This document shows, piece after piece, positions 1 to 7,974 of a DNA stretch of 64,000 nt. The translations under genes were made by a program, and so were the position numbers. The stretch's first letter is position 1. Each line of letters opens with the position of its first letter. The notes beneath the pieces are model-generated. The model was not told where the DNA came from. It made no database searches and was given only the letters and a program-made list of their open reading frames with translations. The stretch lies in contig JBBZIV010000003.1 in the NCBI GenBank assembly GCA_038405045.1, forward strand, positions 1 to 64,000, in the 5' to 3' direction. The DNA comes from Sporobacter sp038405045. Lineage in GTDB: Bacteria; Bacillota; Clostridia; Oscillospirales; Oscillospiraceae.

Positions 1-97
1 GTCGTCGGTTAAAACGCGTTTAGACGATTGTTTGGTGCGTTCTTTTCTTACATTGTTTAATTTACAAGGTACACTCGCCCTTTGTCGGCGGACTCTA

Positions 98-126
98 AGA
101 ATACCATACCAAGTACCCTTTGTCAA
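98..126 (-). promoter_or_regulatory. Leftward sigma-A promoter, proximal of three
   Basis: On the minus strand a perfect TTGACA (126-121) is followed after exactly 17 bases by TATTCT (103-98). It is the copy closest to the left edge, with its start expected near position 91. Confidence 0.75.
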
Positions 127-194
127 GCTAAAACCGAATTTTCTGCTTGCTCTGTTCGCCTGCCGCTGTCACACGGGGTGACGCGCGGATGTTT

Positions 195-223
195 AGAATA
201 CCACGTCGGTTATTCTTTGTCAA
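195..223 (-). promoter_or_regulatory. Leftward sigma-A promoter, middle of three
   Basis: Minus-strand TTGACA (223-218), 17-base spacer, TATTCT (200-195). It has the same -35, spacing and -10 as the proximal copy 97 bp downstream. Confidence 0.75.
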
Positions 224-310
224 GCGCCCATTTGCAAATTCGAGAAAACAATTTATTCCTGACGATCCGCCGCTTCGGACTCCCGCATCCTCTCTTGAAG
301 ACGCCCCGTT

Positions 311-339
311 AATATACCACCGCGACCATAGTCTGTCAA
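311..339 (-). promoter_or_regulatory. Leftward sigma-A promoter, distal of three
   Basis: Minus-strand TTGACA (339-334), 17-base spacer, TATATT (316-311). It is the third promoter of identical geometry, 116 bp upstream of the middle one. Confidence 0.75.
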
Positions 340-401
340 CCCCTTTTTCGACGCTTTTTTCATTTCTTTCCTGATACGCTAATAACCCTGTTTTCCCCGA
401 C

Positions 402-430
402 TTGCTTTTCAAAAATACATACAATATAAT
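402..430 (+). promoter_or_regulatory. metA promoter
   Basis: TTGCTT (402-407), 17-base spacer, perfect TATAAT (425-430). The start of transcription would be near 437, giving a leader of about 43 bases before metA, too short to hold a SAM riboswitch. Confidence 0.65.
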
Positions 431-479
431 ATGAAATATTCTGCCGCGACACAGCGGCTTTATGATAGGGAGTGCGGTC

Positions 480-1403
480 ATGCCGATTAAAATTCCGGAT
501 CAGCTTCCGGCAAAAGATATTTTAGAGAACGAGAACATCTTCGTGATGACAGACTATCGCGCTCTTCATCAGGACATCCGACCTTTAAAGCTCCTCATCC
601 TCAACCTGATGCCGACGAAAATCGTGACGGAGACACAGCTTCTGCGCAAGCTGTCAAACACACCGCTTCAGATTGAGGTCGAATTTCTGCAGACAATCAG
701 CCACGAGGCCAAGAATGTTGACGCGGATCATTTAACGTCTTTTTACACGACGTTTGACGCCATCAAGGCCCGCCATTTTGACGGCATGATCATTACGGGC
801 GCCCCTGTCGAGAATCTTGAGTTTGAAGATGTCGACTATTGGCCGGAGCTTTGCGACATTATGGCGTGGTCGTCGCACAATGTCCATTCCACGTTTCATA
901 TCTGCTGGGGCGCACAGGCTGGTCTTTTCTATCACTATGGTATTGACAAGGTGCCGCTGCCGAAAAAGCTCTCCGGCATCTATCATCACACAGTCCTCAA
1001 GCCTCAGTCGCCATTCTTCAGAGGATTTGACGATGCCTTTAACATGCCGCACTCACGCTATACCGGCGTTTTAGAGCAAGATATCCTCAATGTCCCGTCA
1101 CTTGAGCTGCTCTCTGTCTCAGACGAGGCCGGGGTTTTCGCCGTTAAATCCGAGGATAACCGCCGGTTTTTCATCACCGGCCACCCGGAATACGACGCGG
1201 AGACCCTGGCGCTTGAATACCTGCGCGATGTCAGCAGGGGTATTGACATTGACATTCCGAAAAACTACTTCCCGAACGACGACCCTTCGAAGGCCCCGCT
1301 TGTCACGTGGCGGGCCCACGCACAGCTGATGTATTCAAACTGGCTCGATTACTACGTCTACCAGACAACACCGTACGACATCGATGATATCGGCAACGAA
1401 TAG
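480..1403 (+). CDS. metA: Homoserine O-acetyltransferase (MetA family)
   Basis: This enzyme activates the hydroxyl of homoserine in methionine synthesis. The 307-residue protein is full length for MetA/HTS. The catalytic Cys142 sits in the HICWGAQAG motif, and the His and Glu of the FITGHPEYDAE motif complete the triad. Residue 111 is Glu in GAPVE; in this family Glu at this position is known to favour acetyl-CoA, while Gly as in E. coli favours succinyl-CoA, so acetyl transfer is predicted. The ATG at 480 is chosen over one at 462 because an AGGGAG box (468-473) precedes it at normal spacing. It has its own promoter and terminator and stands alone, with no other methionine gene next to it. 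Confidence 0.95.
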   Translation: MPIKIPDQLPAKDILENENIFVMTDYRALHQDIRPLKLLILNLMPTKIVTETQLLRKLSNTPLQIEVEFLQTISHEAKNVDADHLTSFYTTFDAIKARHFDGMIITGAPVENLEFEDVDYWPELCDIMAWSSHNVHSTFHICWGAQAGLFYHYGIDKVPLPKKLSGIYHHTVLKPQSPFFRGFDDAFNMPHSRYTGVLEQDILNVPSLELLSVSDEAGVFAVKSEDNRRFFITGHPEYDAETLALEYLRDVSRGIDIDIPKNYFPNDDPSKAPLVTWRAHAQLMYSNWLDYYVYQTTPYDIDDIGNE

Positions 1404-1419
1404 GCAGTATAAAACAGCA

Positions 1420-1448
1420 ATCAGGCCGCAAAAGCGGCCTGATTTTTC
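1420..1448 (+). terminator. metA terminator
   Basis: A perfect 10-bp stem (ATCAGGCCGC / GCGGCCTGAT) with an AAAA loop runs into a short T tract. Confidence 0.85.
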
Positions 1449-1467
1449 TATATACCTTTACCCAGCT

Positions 1468-2052
1468 TTATACCGGTGTTCCCCGGAGAACCGGCTGCAA
1501 CTGAATGCCATTGAGCGCCGCGTCAACGGCTTCGGGCAAAAGCTCAAAATCAGCGGTGACGGAAAAATTCTTATGGACGGGGTCATCCTGATAAAACGGC
1601 ACAAAGAAAACGTTTTTTCTGCTGAGCATCGCACCGATGTTTGACGCGTTGCCAGAGAGCCCGTCGTTTGTCGACAAGGCGATTAACAAAGGCCGCCCAT
1701 TGCGCAAATGCGCCTTGGCCGCCATCGTGACGCTTGTATCCGTGATACCGGACGCCAGTTTCGCCAGCGTGTTACCCGTGCAGGGAGCAATCACCAGTAT
1801 GTCAAGCGGCGTTTTTGGCCCCAGCGGCTCGGCTTCTTTGATGGTGCCAATGATTTTTTCACCGCAAATCGTTTCGATTCGATCGATAAAGTTCTGCGCC
1901 GTTCCAAACCGCGTGTCCGTCCGGCAAGCACTTTCCGACATAACCGGTTTGACGTTTCCATAAATGTCCCGGATTTTTTCCAGCGCAGCAATGGCTTTTT
2001 CAAAGGTACAGTAGGAGCCGCAAAAGGCAAACCCAACCGTCTTGCTGTTCAT
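1468..2052 (-). CDS. dpaB: Dipicolinate synthase subunit B (SpoVFB)
   Basis: Flavoprotein-like subunit of the two-subunit enzyme that makes dipicolinic acid for the spore core from a lysine-pathway intermediate; in Bacillus it acts in the mother cell. The 194-residue protein has the N-terminal GFAFCGSYCTFEKAI stretch and the APCTGNTLAKLASGITDT motif typical of the family. Its start overlaps the stop of dpaA by 4 bp (ATGA type), so the two subunits are translationally coupled. It is evidence that the host forms endospores. Confidence 0.94.
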   Translation of the reverse strand: MNSKTVGFAFCGSYCTFEKAIAALEKIRDIYGNVKPVMSESACRTDTRFGTAQNFIDRIETICGEKIIGTIKEAEPLGPKTPLDILVIAPCTGNTLAKLASGITDTSVTMAAKAHLRNGRPLLIALSTNDGLSGNASNIGAMLSRKNVFFVPFYQDDPVHKNFSVTADFELLPEAVDAALNGIQLQPVLRGTPV

Positions 2053-2918
2053 ATTTTAATGCCCTTTTCATTTAATATATTATATATCGTATCCCGGATG
2101 ATCGCACCGGATGTCACGGGCGCCACTTCGCCCGGCAGGCTAAGCGCCCAGACGGCTTTGATGCCGAGCTTCGAGGCCGCCGTAAAATCCATGCCGCCCG
2201 GCTTTGAGGCAAGGTCAAGGCAGAGGCAGCCCTGCTTTAACTTTCGCAGCCGGTTTTCGCCGAGCACTCTGGCCGGAACAGTATTGATCACGACATCGTA
2301 GTCGGCCAGAATGGTATCAATGCTGCCCGTTGGGGTCGCGTTATACCCATAGGCGCGAATCCACGCAAGGTCCGGGTAGCTTCTGGCCGTTGCCGTGACA
2401 TATGCACCAAGGGCATGCAGCCGATGGCTCAAAATTTTGCCGATCCGCCCGAAACCGATGACAAGGCACTTTGCGTGGCAAACCGTAATCGGCGTTTCCT
2501 CCATCATGAGCTGAATCGCACCCTCAGCTGCCGCAACGGCGTTGGCGACAGCCAGCTCCTCACGCTCAAGGTAATCAATCAGCGTCAGCCCCATGGCATC
2601 AGCCAATTCATAAGCCGTACAGTCGATTCTTCCGGCACAGATGAGTTGGTCGGGGCGCAGCGCGGCGAGCACTTCGCGCGTTGCCGTCAGCTCAGCGCTG
2701 AGCGGCGTGTTCAAGAGCCCCTCTTTAGACGTCAGCGGCAGCGGTAATATGATGCAATCGGCAGAAACGACGGCATCCTTTAATCCCTCCGCTTGCACGA
2801 TGTCGTTTTCAAAGCGTATTTTGTCAATCGCGAAAGCGGAAACCGCGTGATTATCAGCCGCCAGAAGTTCGGCGAGCTTTGCCTGACGCATATCTCCGCC
2901 AATCACAGAAAAACGCAT
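2049..2918 (-). CDS. dpaA: Dipicolinate synthase subunit A (SpoVFA)
   Basis: NAD(P)-dependent oxidoreductase-like subunit of dipicolinate synthase. The 289-residue protein shows an N-terminal IGGDMRQ motif and a second Rossmann segment around VIGFGRIGKILSHRL (about residues 152-166), as in D-2-hydroxyacid dehydrogenase-like folds. A GGAGG box lies 6-7 bases before the ATG at 2918. It is first in the dpaAB operon; sigma-K control is expected from Bacillus, but I could not define a convincing sigma-K promoter upstream. Confidence 0.94.
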   Translation of the reverse strand: MRFSVIGGDMRQAKLAELLAADNHAVSAFAIDKIRFENDIVQAEGLKDAVVSADCIILPLPLTSKEGLLNTPLSAELTATREVLAALRPDQLICAGRIDCTAYELADAMGLTLIDYLEREELAVANAVAAAEGAIQLMMEETPITVCHAKCLVIGFGRIGKILSHRLHALGAYVTATARSYPDLAWIRAYGYNATPTGSIDTILADYDVVINTVPARVLGENRLRKLKQGCLCLDLASKPGGMDFTAASKLGIKAVWALSLPGEVAPVTSGAIIRDTIYNILNEKGIKI

Positions 2919-3126
2919 GGATATCCTCCTTTAACTCGATCCGGGCCGCAGCACACCGGGGCCGCCCGCCGGGTACCACCGACGACGCCCGTTCACATTG
3001 GGCGTTCTGCGTTTTCCGGCTGCCTGTTGTCTTCAATCATCAATACGACTTATATGTACGGCAATTTATCCGAGATTCCGTACATTCTATTCCGCGCGCC
3101 CCGCACGCGTGACTGGGCAAAAAGGC

Positions 3127-3165
3127 GCAAAAAAGAGCCGGCTCCGACAAAATTCGGAACCGGCT
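3127..3165 (-). terminator. Terminator of the nifS-nadA-nifU operon
   Basis: On the minus strand a stem AGCCGGTTCCGA / TCGGAGCCGGCT (one G-U pair) is followed by a T-rich run, just after the nifU stop. Confidence 0.85.
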
Positions 3166-3180
3166 TTCAATGATAGCTGA

Positions 3181-3609
3181 TTAATGCTCGTGATGGCAGG
3201 CATCGCAGTCGCACGAGCAGCCGACGATCGGCTCGGGGTCAATTCCCTGTCTTTTGTAATAATCGGCAATGGCTGATTTAATGCCTTCCTCCGCAAGAAC
3301 GGAGCAGTGCAGTTTGGCCGGGGGCAGCCCGTCAAGGGCTTCCGCAACGGCTGAATTCGTCAGCTGCAGGGCTTCCTCAATCGTCTTCCCTTTGACAAGC
3401 TCCGTCGCCATCGATGACGTGGCAATGGCGGCGCCACAGCCAAACGTCTTGAACTTAACATCCTGAATGATGTTATCTTCAATCTTCATGTAAATCTTCA
3501 TAATGTCGCCGCATTTGGGGTTGCCGACCTGGCCGATGGCATTGGCGCCTTCCAACTCACCCACATTGCGCGGGTTGGCAAAATGTTCCATCACTTTTTC
3601 TGAATACAT
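3181..3609 (-). CDS. nifU: NifU/IscU-type iron-sulfur scaffold protein
   Basis: Scaffold on which [Fe-S] clusters are built from cysteine-derived sulfur before transfer to target enzymes. The 142-residue protein has the three conserved Cys regions: GNPKCGD, TFGCGAA and LHCSVLAEE. An unusual C-terminal tail, CSCDCDACHHEH, adds four Cys and three His and may bind metal. The start at 3609 (ATG) has an AGGAG box 8 bases upstream; the in-frame TTG at 3615 would sit too close to it. It is the last gene of an operon with a cysteine desulfurase and NadA, its probable sulfur donor and a probable client. Confidence 0.92.
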   Translation of the reverse strand: MYSEKVMEHFANPRNVGELEGANAIGQVGNPKCGDIMKIYMKIEDNIIQDVKFKTFGCGAAIATSSMATELVKGKTIEEALQLTNSAVAEALDGLPPAKLHCSVLAEEGIKSAIADYYKRQGIDPEPIVGCSCDCDACHHEH

Positions 3610-3636
3610 TGTCAATTCTCCTAATTCTTTCTGTCG

Positions 3637-4548
3637 TCAGCAGGACACCATGCGTTCTAAACTCTGATGTGCCGCGTCCGCCTCTTTTTGATCCAGCTTG
3701 ATTTCGTACTCTTCCTGCTCCAGGCAATTCAAAACTGCCGCGAGCGTCACTTTTTTCATATTCGGACAGACAAATGCCGACGCTGCCGAATAAAACTTTT
3801 TGTCCGGCATTTCACGCTGCAGGCGGGCGGCAATCTCCATCTCTGTGCCAATGATGATTTCGCTCGCGTCCGTCTCACGGGCATATTTGATGATTTCCGC
3901 CGTGCTGCCGATAAAATCGGCATGGCTGAGCACCTCACGCCGGCATTCCGGATGAACGGCAAATTTAGCCTTCGGGTGCGCCTTTTTCGCAGCGATAATA
4001 TCCTGCTCGGTGATACGGTGATGCGTCGGGCAAAAGCCCGTATGAAAAACAAATTTCTTCTCCGGCACCTTTTCGGCCGTATACTCGGCCAGATGCACAT
4101 CCGGGACAAAGATAATTTCATCCTGTTTGATCGCCTTGGCAATTCGAAGAGCGGACGACGACGTGCAGCAGATGTCGGATTCCGCCTTGACAGCCGCCGA
4201 GGAGTTGACGTAACACATGACTGCTGCGTTCGGATGCTCAGCCCGCAGACGGCGAACGTCCTTAACCGTTACCATATCCGCCATCGGGCAGCCGGCGTCG
4301 AGCGCCGGGATCAGAATCTTTTTATCGGGCGACAGAATTTTGGCGCTCTCTCCCATAAAACGGACGCCGCAGATGATAATGAGCTGCTCCTTTGCCTCTT
4401 TGGCGCGTTTGGCCATTTCAAACGAGTCACACACATGGTCGGCAATATCCTGAACGTCAATCGGAACGTAGTAATGTGCCAAGATGAGCGCATTTTTCTC
4501 TTTTTTCAGTGCGCGTATTCGATTTTGAAGGTCATTAAAACTTGCCAT
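3637..4548 (-). CDS. nadA: Quinolinate synthase A
   Basis: [4Fe-4S] enzyme that condenses iminoaspartate with dihydroxyacetone phosphate to quinolinate in de novo NAD synthesis. The 303-residue protein carries the three cluster cysteines in the contexts VMCYVNS, TGFCPTHHR and FVCPNMKK, and the early LAHYYVP motif. Its start overlaps the end of nifS by 14 bp. Genes for aspartate oxidase (nadB) and quinolinate phosphoribosyltransferase (nadC) are not in this window. Its place between the cysteine desulfurase and the scaffold gene suggests dedicated cluster supply. Confidence 0.95.
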   Translation of the reverse strand: MASFNDLQNRIRALKKEKNALILAHYYVPIDVQDIADHVCDSFEMAKRAKEAKEQLIIICGVRFMGESAKILSPDKKILIPALDAGCPMADMVTVKDVRRLRAEHPNAAVMCYVNSSAAVKAESDICCTSSSALRIAKAIKQDEIIFVPDVHLAEYTAEKVPEKKFVFHTGFCPTHHRITEQDIIAAKKAHPKAKFAVHPECRREVLSHADFIGSTAEIIKYARETDASEIIIGTEMEIAARLQREMPDKKFYSAASAFVCPNMKKVTLAAVLNCLEQEEYEIKLDQKEADAAHQSLERMVSC

Positions 4549-5710
4549 TCATCTTGTCCTCCCAAAGAGGCGACATGGCTCTGAGCTTTGTAATAATCGG
4601 CGGGATCGTCTCGAGCAGGTAGTCAATATCCGCATCCGATGTCGTTTCGTTGATTGACAGCCGGAGCGACCCGTGCGCAATCTCGTGTGGCAGGCCGATG
4701 GCCAGCAAAACGTGCGAGGGGTCCAGCGACGCCGAAGAGCACGCCGAACCGGAGGAGGCGCAAATTCCGGCATTGTCCAGCGTCAGCACCATCGCCTCAC
4801 CCTCGACACATTCAAAAACGAGGGAGGCTGTGCCCGGCAGCCTTCTGATGGGGTCGCCCGTCAGGCGGGAAAACGGAATTTTCAAAAGCTCTTCAATAAG
4901 CCTGTCCCGCATGGCCGTGATTCTTTCGACATTCCCTGACATATTCTTGGCCGCTTCTTCAAGCGCCGCCGCCATACCGACAGCTCCGGCCACATTTTCG
5001 GTTGATGAGCGCTTCTTGCGCTCCTGCCCGCCGCCGAAGAGAAGCGGTGGCAGGGCGACGCCTTTTTTAATGTATAAAGCGCCGACGCCCTTGGGTCCTC
5101 GGAACTTGTGCCCGGCCATCGACATCAGGTCGATATTCATCGCCTTGACGTCTATCGCGATGTGGCCGACAGCCTGAATAGCGTCCGTATGGAACAAAAC
5201 GCCTTTTTCGCGGGCAATTTTCCCGATTTCTTCAATCGGCTCAATCGTGCCGATTTCGTTATTGGCCGTCATAACGGAAATGAGAATGGTCTCCTCGCGG
5301 ATGGCTTCTTTCAAATCGTCCAACGAGATTCTGCCCAGCGTGTCCACCGGCAGGTATGTGATCTCAAAGCCCTGCTTTTCCAAATACGCCAGCGTGTGCG
5401 ATATGGCGTGATGCTCGATGACCGAGGATATAATGTGTTTGCCTTTCTTGCTTTTCGCTTCGGCAACACCGCGAATCGCCCAGTTGTCAGACTCGGTGCC
5501 GCTGCCCGTAAAATAAATTTCTTCCGGCAGCGCGCCAATGGCCGCCGCGATTTTTGCTCTTGATGCTTCAAGCGCTTTTTTTGCCTCTCTGCCGAGGCTG
5601 TATATGGCGGAGGGGTTGCCGTAGCCGTCTGTCAAGTACGGCATCATAGCGTCCAGCGCCGTTTTCGACAGCGCCGTTGTCCCGGCGTTGTCTGCGTAAA
5701 CGTGTCTCAT
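4535..5710 (-). CDS. nifS: Cysteine desulfurase (NifS/IscS family)
   Basis: PLP enzyme that strips sulfur from cysteine to feed Fe-S cluster assembly. The 391-residue protein has the PLP lysine in SMAGHKFRGPKG, the cofactor motif TGSGTESDNW, the paired histidines of VIEHHA, and the active-site Cys in the flexible SSGSACSSAS loop, which marks the IscS/NifS group rather than SufS. It is first in the nifS-nadA-nifU operon and is read leftward, away from the SLH gene. Confidence 0.95.
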   Translation of the reverse strand: MRHVYADNAGTTALSKTALDAMMPYLTDGYGNPSAIYSLGREAKKALEASRAKIAAAIGALPEEIYFTGSGTESDNWAIRGVAEAKSKKGKHIISSVIEHHAISHTLAYLEKQGFEITYLPVDTLGRISLDDLKEAIREETILISVMTANNEIGTIEPIEEIGKIAREKGVLFHTDAIQAVGHIAIDVKAMNIDLMSMAGHKFRGPKGVGALYIKKGVALPPLLFGGGQERKKRSSTENVAGAVGMAAALEEAAKNMSGNVERITAMRDRLIEELLKIPFSRLTGDPIRRLPGTASLVFECVEGEAMVLTLDNAGICASSGSACSSASLDPSHVLLAIGLPHEIAHGSLRLSINETTSDADIDYLLETIPPIITKLRAMSPLWEDKMNGKF

Positions 5711-5802
5711 AACGGTCTCCAGTCTCGATTGGCGAAATATTTTGCTTTTTGCTGATTTAAATAAATGTATACTACGGGGTAATTTTTGTCAACAGGTCCG
5801 TG

Positions 5803-5831
5803 TTGATATTATGTCCTGTTCATGGTATGAT
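5803..5831 (+). promoter_or_regulatory. Promoter of the SLH protein gene
   Basis: TTGATA (5803-5808), 17-base spacer, TATGAT (5826-5831), about 50 bases before the start codon. Confidence 0.55.
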
Positions 5832-5881
5832 GAATGAAACTTTTAAAGGTTTTTCTTGGGATTTGTTAAAGGAGGGCTTTA

Positions 5882-6979
5882 ATGAAACGGCTGGCCGCAG
5901 CGGCGCTTGTTTTATGCGCCCTTTTTTGTTTTTCAACGGCGACAGCCGCGGGGCCGGGCTCGTCTACCGACCCGCTCGCGTCTCTCAGTTATCTGAACAG
6001 CACGTTCGCGCCCGACGTGAATAACAGCAGCAAGACTCTCATCAGCAACAGCCTTGCCCCCCTCTATGACAATGCTGCGCAAAACGCGCAGTCTATTTAC
6101 AACGCGGCGCTCTCTCAGCTGGGCGGATACAGCGGCTATGCATTTACCGATAAAATTGTTTCGCTGCGCCTGCCGTCCGGCACGTCGGCATCATTCGTCA
6201 CGGGCACTATGGTGTCACTTGTGTCCGGAAAGGCAACGCTCACCGTTACAAAAGGCACCATCATCGATGTTTCAACCGGCACAGAGCTCAAATCGCCCGC
6301 CGCGCTGACGTCAAACGGGCGCTATCTCTGTGCAGAAGACACAACGGCAACGCTGCTTGCCACAGCGGACACTGTCTGCCAGATTGACGGGTACTATCAG
6401 ACCACCGGCACAATCGTGCAGCCTGTTTTGTATAGCGACGTGCGGAGTACAGACTGGTTTGTGACCGCCGTCTCTTATGTCAGTGATAACGGGTTCTTTT
6501 CCGGCACAACGGCCACAACATTCTCGCCCCAGACATCGATGACGCGCGGTATGTTTGTCACCGTTCTGTATCGCCTTGCCGGGAAACCAGCCGTTTCGGG
6601 GGCCTCGTCGTTTTCAGATGTCGCCTCTACCGCCGCTTATTATTATCAGGCCGTCATTTGGGCGAGCAGCCAGAGCATCGTCGCTGGCTATAGCGACGGC
6701 AAATTTCATCCCGATGACATTATAACGCGCGAACAAATGGCCGCCGTCATGTACCGATATGCCGCATCATCCGGCTACGATACGGCACCGGGGAGCAACA
6801 CGCTTTATCAGTCGTTTCCGGACGTGAAGAGCGTTTCCGCTTATGCTGCCGACGCAATGACGTGGTCCGTCAACAATGGTCTCATCAGCGGCTCCGGCGG
6901 AAAGCTTTTGCCGAAGAATACAGCCTCTCGCGCGCAGGTCGCCCAAATCGTCTATAACTTCTGCCAGAACATCCTGTAA
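5882..6979 (+). CDS. S-layer homology (SLH) domain protein, exported
   Basis: A 365-residue secreted protein with a signal peptide (KR, hydrophobic core, cleavage near TATAAG). Three SLH repeats fill the C-terminal half (about residues 185-240, 245-300 and 310-362), each with aromatic-rich YxxAVxW-like and TRxxMAxV/RAQVAQI signatures. In Gram-positive cells SLH triplets anchor proteins to pyruvylated wall polymers. The N-terminal 160 residues are rich in Ser, Thr and Ala and match no family I recognise. An AAAGGAGGG box precedes the ATG. It could be a surface structural protein; no enzymatic domain is visible. Confidence 0.88.
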   Translation: MKRLAAAALVLCALFCFSTATAAGPGSSTDPLASLSYLNSTFAPDVNNSSKTLISNSLAPLYDNAAQNAQSIYNAALSQLGGYSGYAFTDKIVSLRLPSGTSASFVTGTMVSLVSGKATLTVTKGTIIDVSTGTELKSPAALTSNGRYLCAEDTTATLLATADTVCQIDGYYQTTGTIVQPVLYSDVRSTDWFVTAVSYVSDNGFFSGTTATTFSPQTSMTRGMFVTVLYRLAGKPAVSGASSFSDVASTAAYYYQAVIWASSQSIVAGYSDGKFHPDDIITREQMAAVMYRYAASSGYDTAPGSNTLYQSFPDVKSVSAYAADAMTWSVNNGLISGSGGKLLPKNTASRAQVAQIVYNFCQNIL

Positions 6980-7048
6980 CGCTTTTTGACCTCCCGAATA
7001 AAATGGACTGACCCGATAAAGGGCCATATCGATTTAGGAGGTCTATAT

Positions 7049-7153
7049 ATGTGCTGCAATAACGGTATCTTTGGTGGCAACAACTGCACCTGGCTTATTA
7101 TTATTCTCGTCATCATCTTCTGCTTCGGCGGCTTTAACAGCTGCTGTGACTGA
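7049..7153 (+). CDS. Tiny Cys/Asn/Gly-rich membrane peptide, copy 1
   Basis: A 34-residue peptide behind a TAGGAGGT box. It starts MCCNNGIFGGNNC, has one hydrophobic helix (TWLIIILVIIFCFGGF) and ends NSCCD, with six cysteines in all. It resembles in style the short sporulation-related membrane peptides of Firmicutes (YjcZ-like), but I cannot assign it to a named family. A second homologous copy follows 73 bases later, and the leader sequences of the two are also alike, so the pair arose by tandem duplication. Confidence 0.7.
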   Translation: MCCNNGIFGGNNCTWLIIILVIIFCFGGFNSCCD

Positions 7154-7225
7154 GGAACACTTTTTCCGCCTCGGAATAGTATAAAGTGATCCCAACAGGG
7201 TCACATCTTTTCGGGAGGAAACAAT

Positions 7226-7336
7226 ATGTGCGGCAATAACGGTATTCTTGGCAACAACAGCTGTTCCTGGCTTGTCATTATCCTTGTTATCATATTCTGC
7301 TTTGGCGGCTTCAACGGCTGCAACAATGCGTGTTAA
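7226..7336 (+). CDS. Tiny Cys/Asn/Gly-rich membrane peptide, copy 2
   Basis: A 36-residue paralogue of the preceding peptide: MCGNNGILGNNSCSW, a hydrophobic helix VIILVIIFCFGGF and the tail NGCNNAC. It is preceded by a GGGAGG box 7 bases before the ATG. The hydrophobic core and the FCFGGFN motif are nearly identical between copies, while the nucleotide sequence has diverged mostly at third positions, which argues that both are translated. Function is unknown. Confidence 0.7.
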   Translation: MCGNNGILGNNSCSWLVIILVIIFCFGGFNGCNNAC

Positions 7337-7352
7337 CGCGTCTAAATAAATA

Positions 7353-7380
7353 TGCCGGAGGCCTTTGGCCATCCGGCTTT
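7353..7380 (+). terminator. Probable terminator after the peptide pair
   Basis: A GCCGGAnGGCC...GGCCnTCCGGC-like hairpin is followed by TTTA. The T tract is short, so the call is tentative. Confidence 0.4.
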
Positions 7381-7491
7381 ACATATGCTTTTGACGGGCC
7401 GTAAGGCCTGTTATTTTTCCGCTGTTACATTTGATGTGCGCTTAAAACCGGCAAAACGTCTCGCCGGTCGCCAACAGCAATAGGATGGTTA

Positions 7492-7520
7492 TTGATAATG
7501 GCGGTTAGAAGTAGTATAAT
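7492..7520 (+). promoter_or_regulatory. SRP RNA promoter
   Basis: TTGATA (7492-7497), 17-base spacer, perfect TATAAT (7515-7520). Transcription should begin near 7527, at the start of the SRP RNA. Confidence 0.75.
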
Positions 7521-7542
7521 ATAAACACTTTCCCCGCGGCCA

Positions 7543-7843
7543 GAGCGGCGCGGGGCAAGGCCGCACTAGTCGGGGAGTCAGCGGTGCCCTGTTACCTGCA
7601 ACCCGCTACAGCAGGGATGAATTCCGACCCTCGGGTGTGTGATGTGTTATCAGATTCCGGTAAGTGGCGCTGATAAGCCGGTCTCGCGCAACGTCAATTC
7701 GTGAACCATGTCAGGCGGGGAACCGAGCAGCATTAAGCGAAAACTGGCGTGTGCCGCGAGGTGACCGGCTTTGAGTCGGCTGCCGGCGTTTCGGACATAT
7801 CATACATTCAACGGCCGGTGTGCGGCCTTGCCTTGCGCCGCTT
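7543..7843 (+). ncRNA. ffs: Signal recognition particle RNA, large Firmicutes type
   Basis: RNA core of the particle that, with Ffh, targets nascent membrane proteins. The conserved apical domain reads GTCAGGCGGGGAACCGAGCAG (7709-7729), and the 5' domain has the Alu-like GCGGTGCCCTGTTACCTGCA segment. The two ends are complementary over more than 13 bp (GGCAAGGCCGCAC at 7554 with GTGCGGCCTTGCC ending at 7832), and the helix can extend outward through GCGGCGC/GCGCCGC. The size of about 300 nt is that of the long RNA with Alu and S domains. It stands directly before dnaX, as in Bacillus. Exact ends are approximate. Confidence 0.93.
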
Positions 7844-7974
7844 CCATGCGGATGACGTTACTTGCTTTACCGTATGCGGTAAGCGCACCCATGCTATCGC
7901 TTTTCACCGGCATGAAAGAACGTGCCAGGCTGCATGTCGGAAAACGTCAGTTATCTCGATGCGGAGGCAAAGCC

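Larger units (their letters stand above)
1..479. other. Gene-free left edge with divergent promoters
   Basis: No convincing protein gene lies here; the short open frames have no ribosome binding site. The stretch holds three leftward sigma-A promoters (listed separately) and the rightward metA promoter. The transcript made by the leftward promoters would leave the window after about 90 bases. What it encodes cannot be seen; an rRNA or tRNA operon is the usual owner of such a stack. Confidence 0.7.

Noticed and set aside
437..479. SAM or T-box riboswitch before metA
   Set aside because: The leader from the TATAAT promoter is only about 43 bases and shows no conserved aptamer.
3667..4584. 305-codon open frame on the plus strand
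   Set aside because: It is antisense to nadA, whose product is an unmistakable family member; the frame is a by-product of GC-rich codon use.
7771..7974. N-terminal extension of dnaX
   Set aside because: It overlaps the 3' part of the SRP RNA, and the conserved MYQALYRKWRP start with a ribosome box is at 7975.
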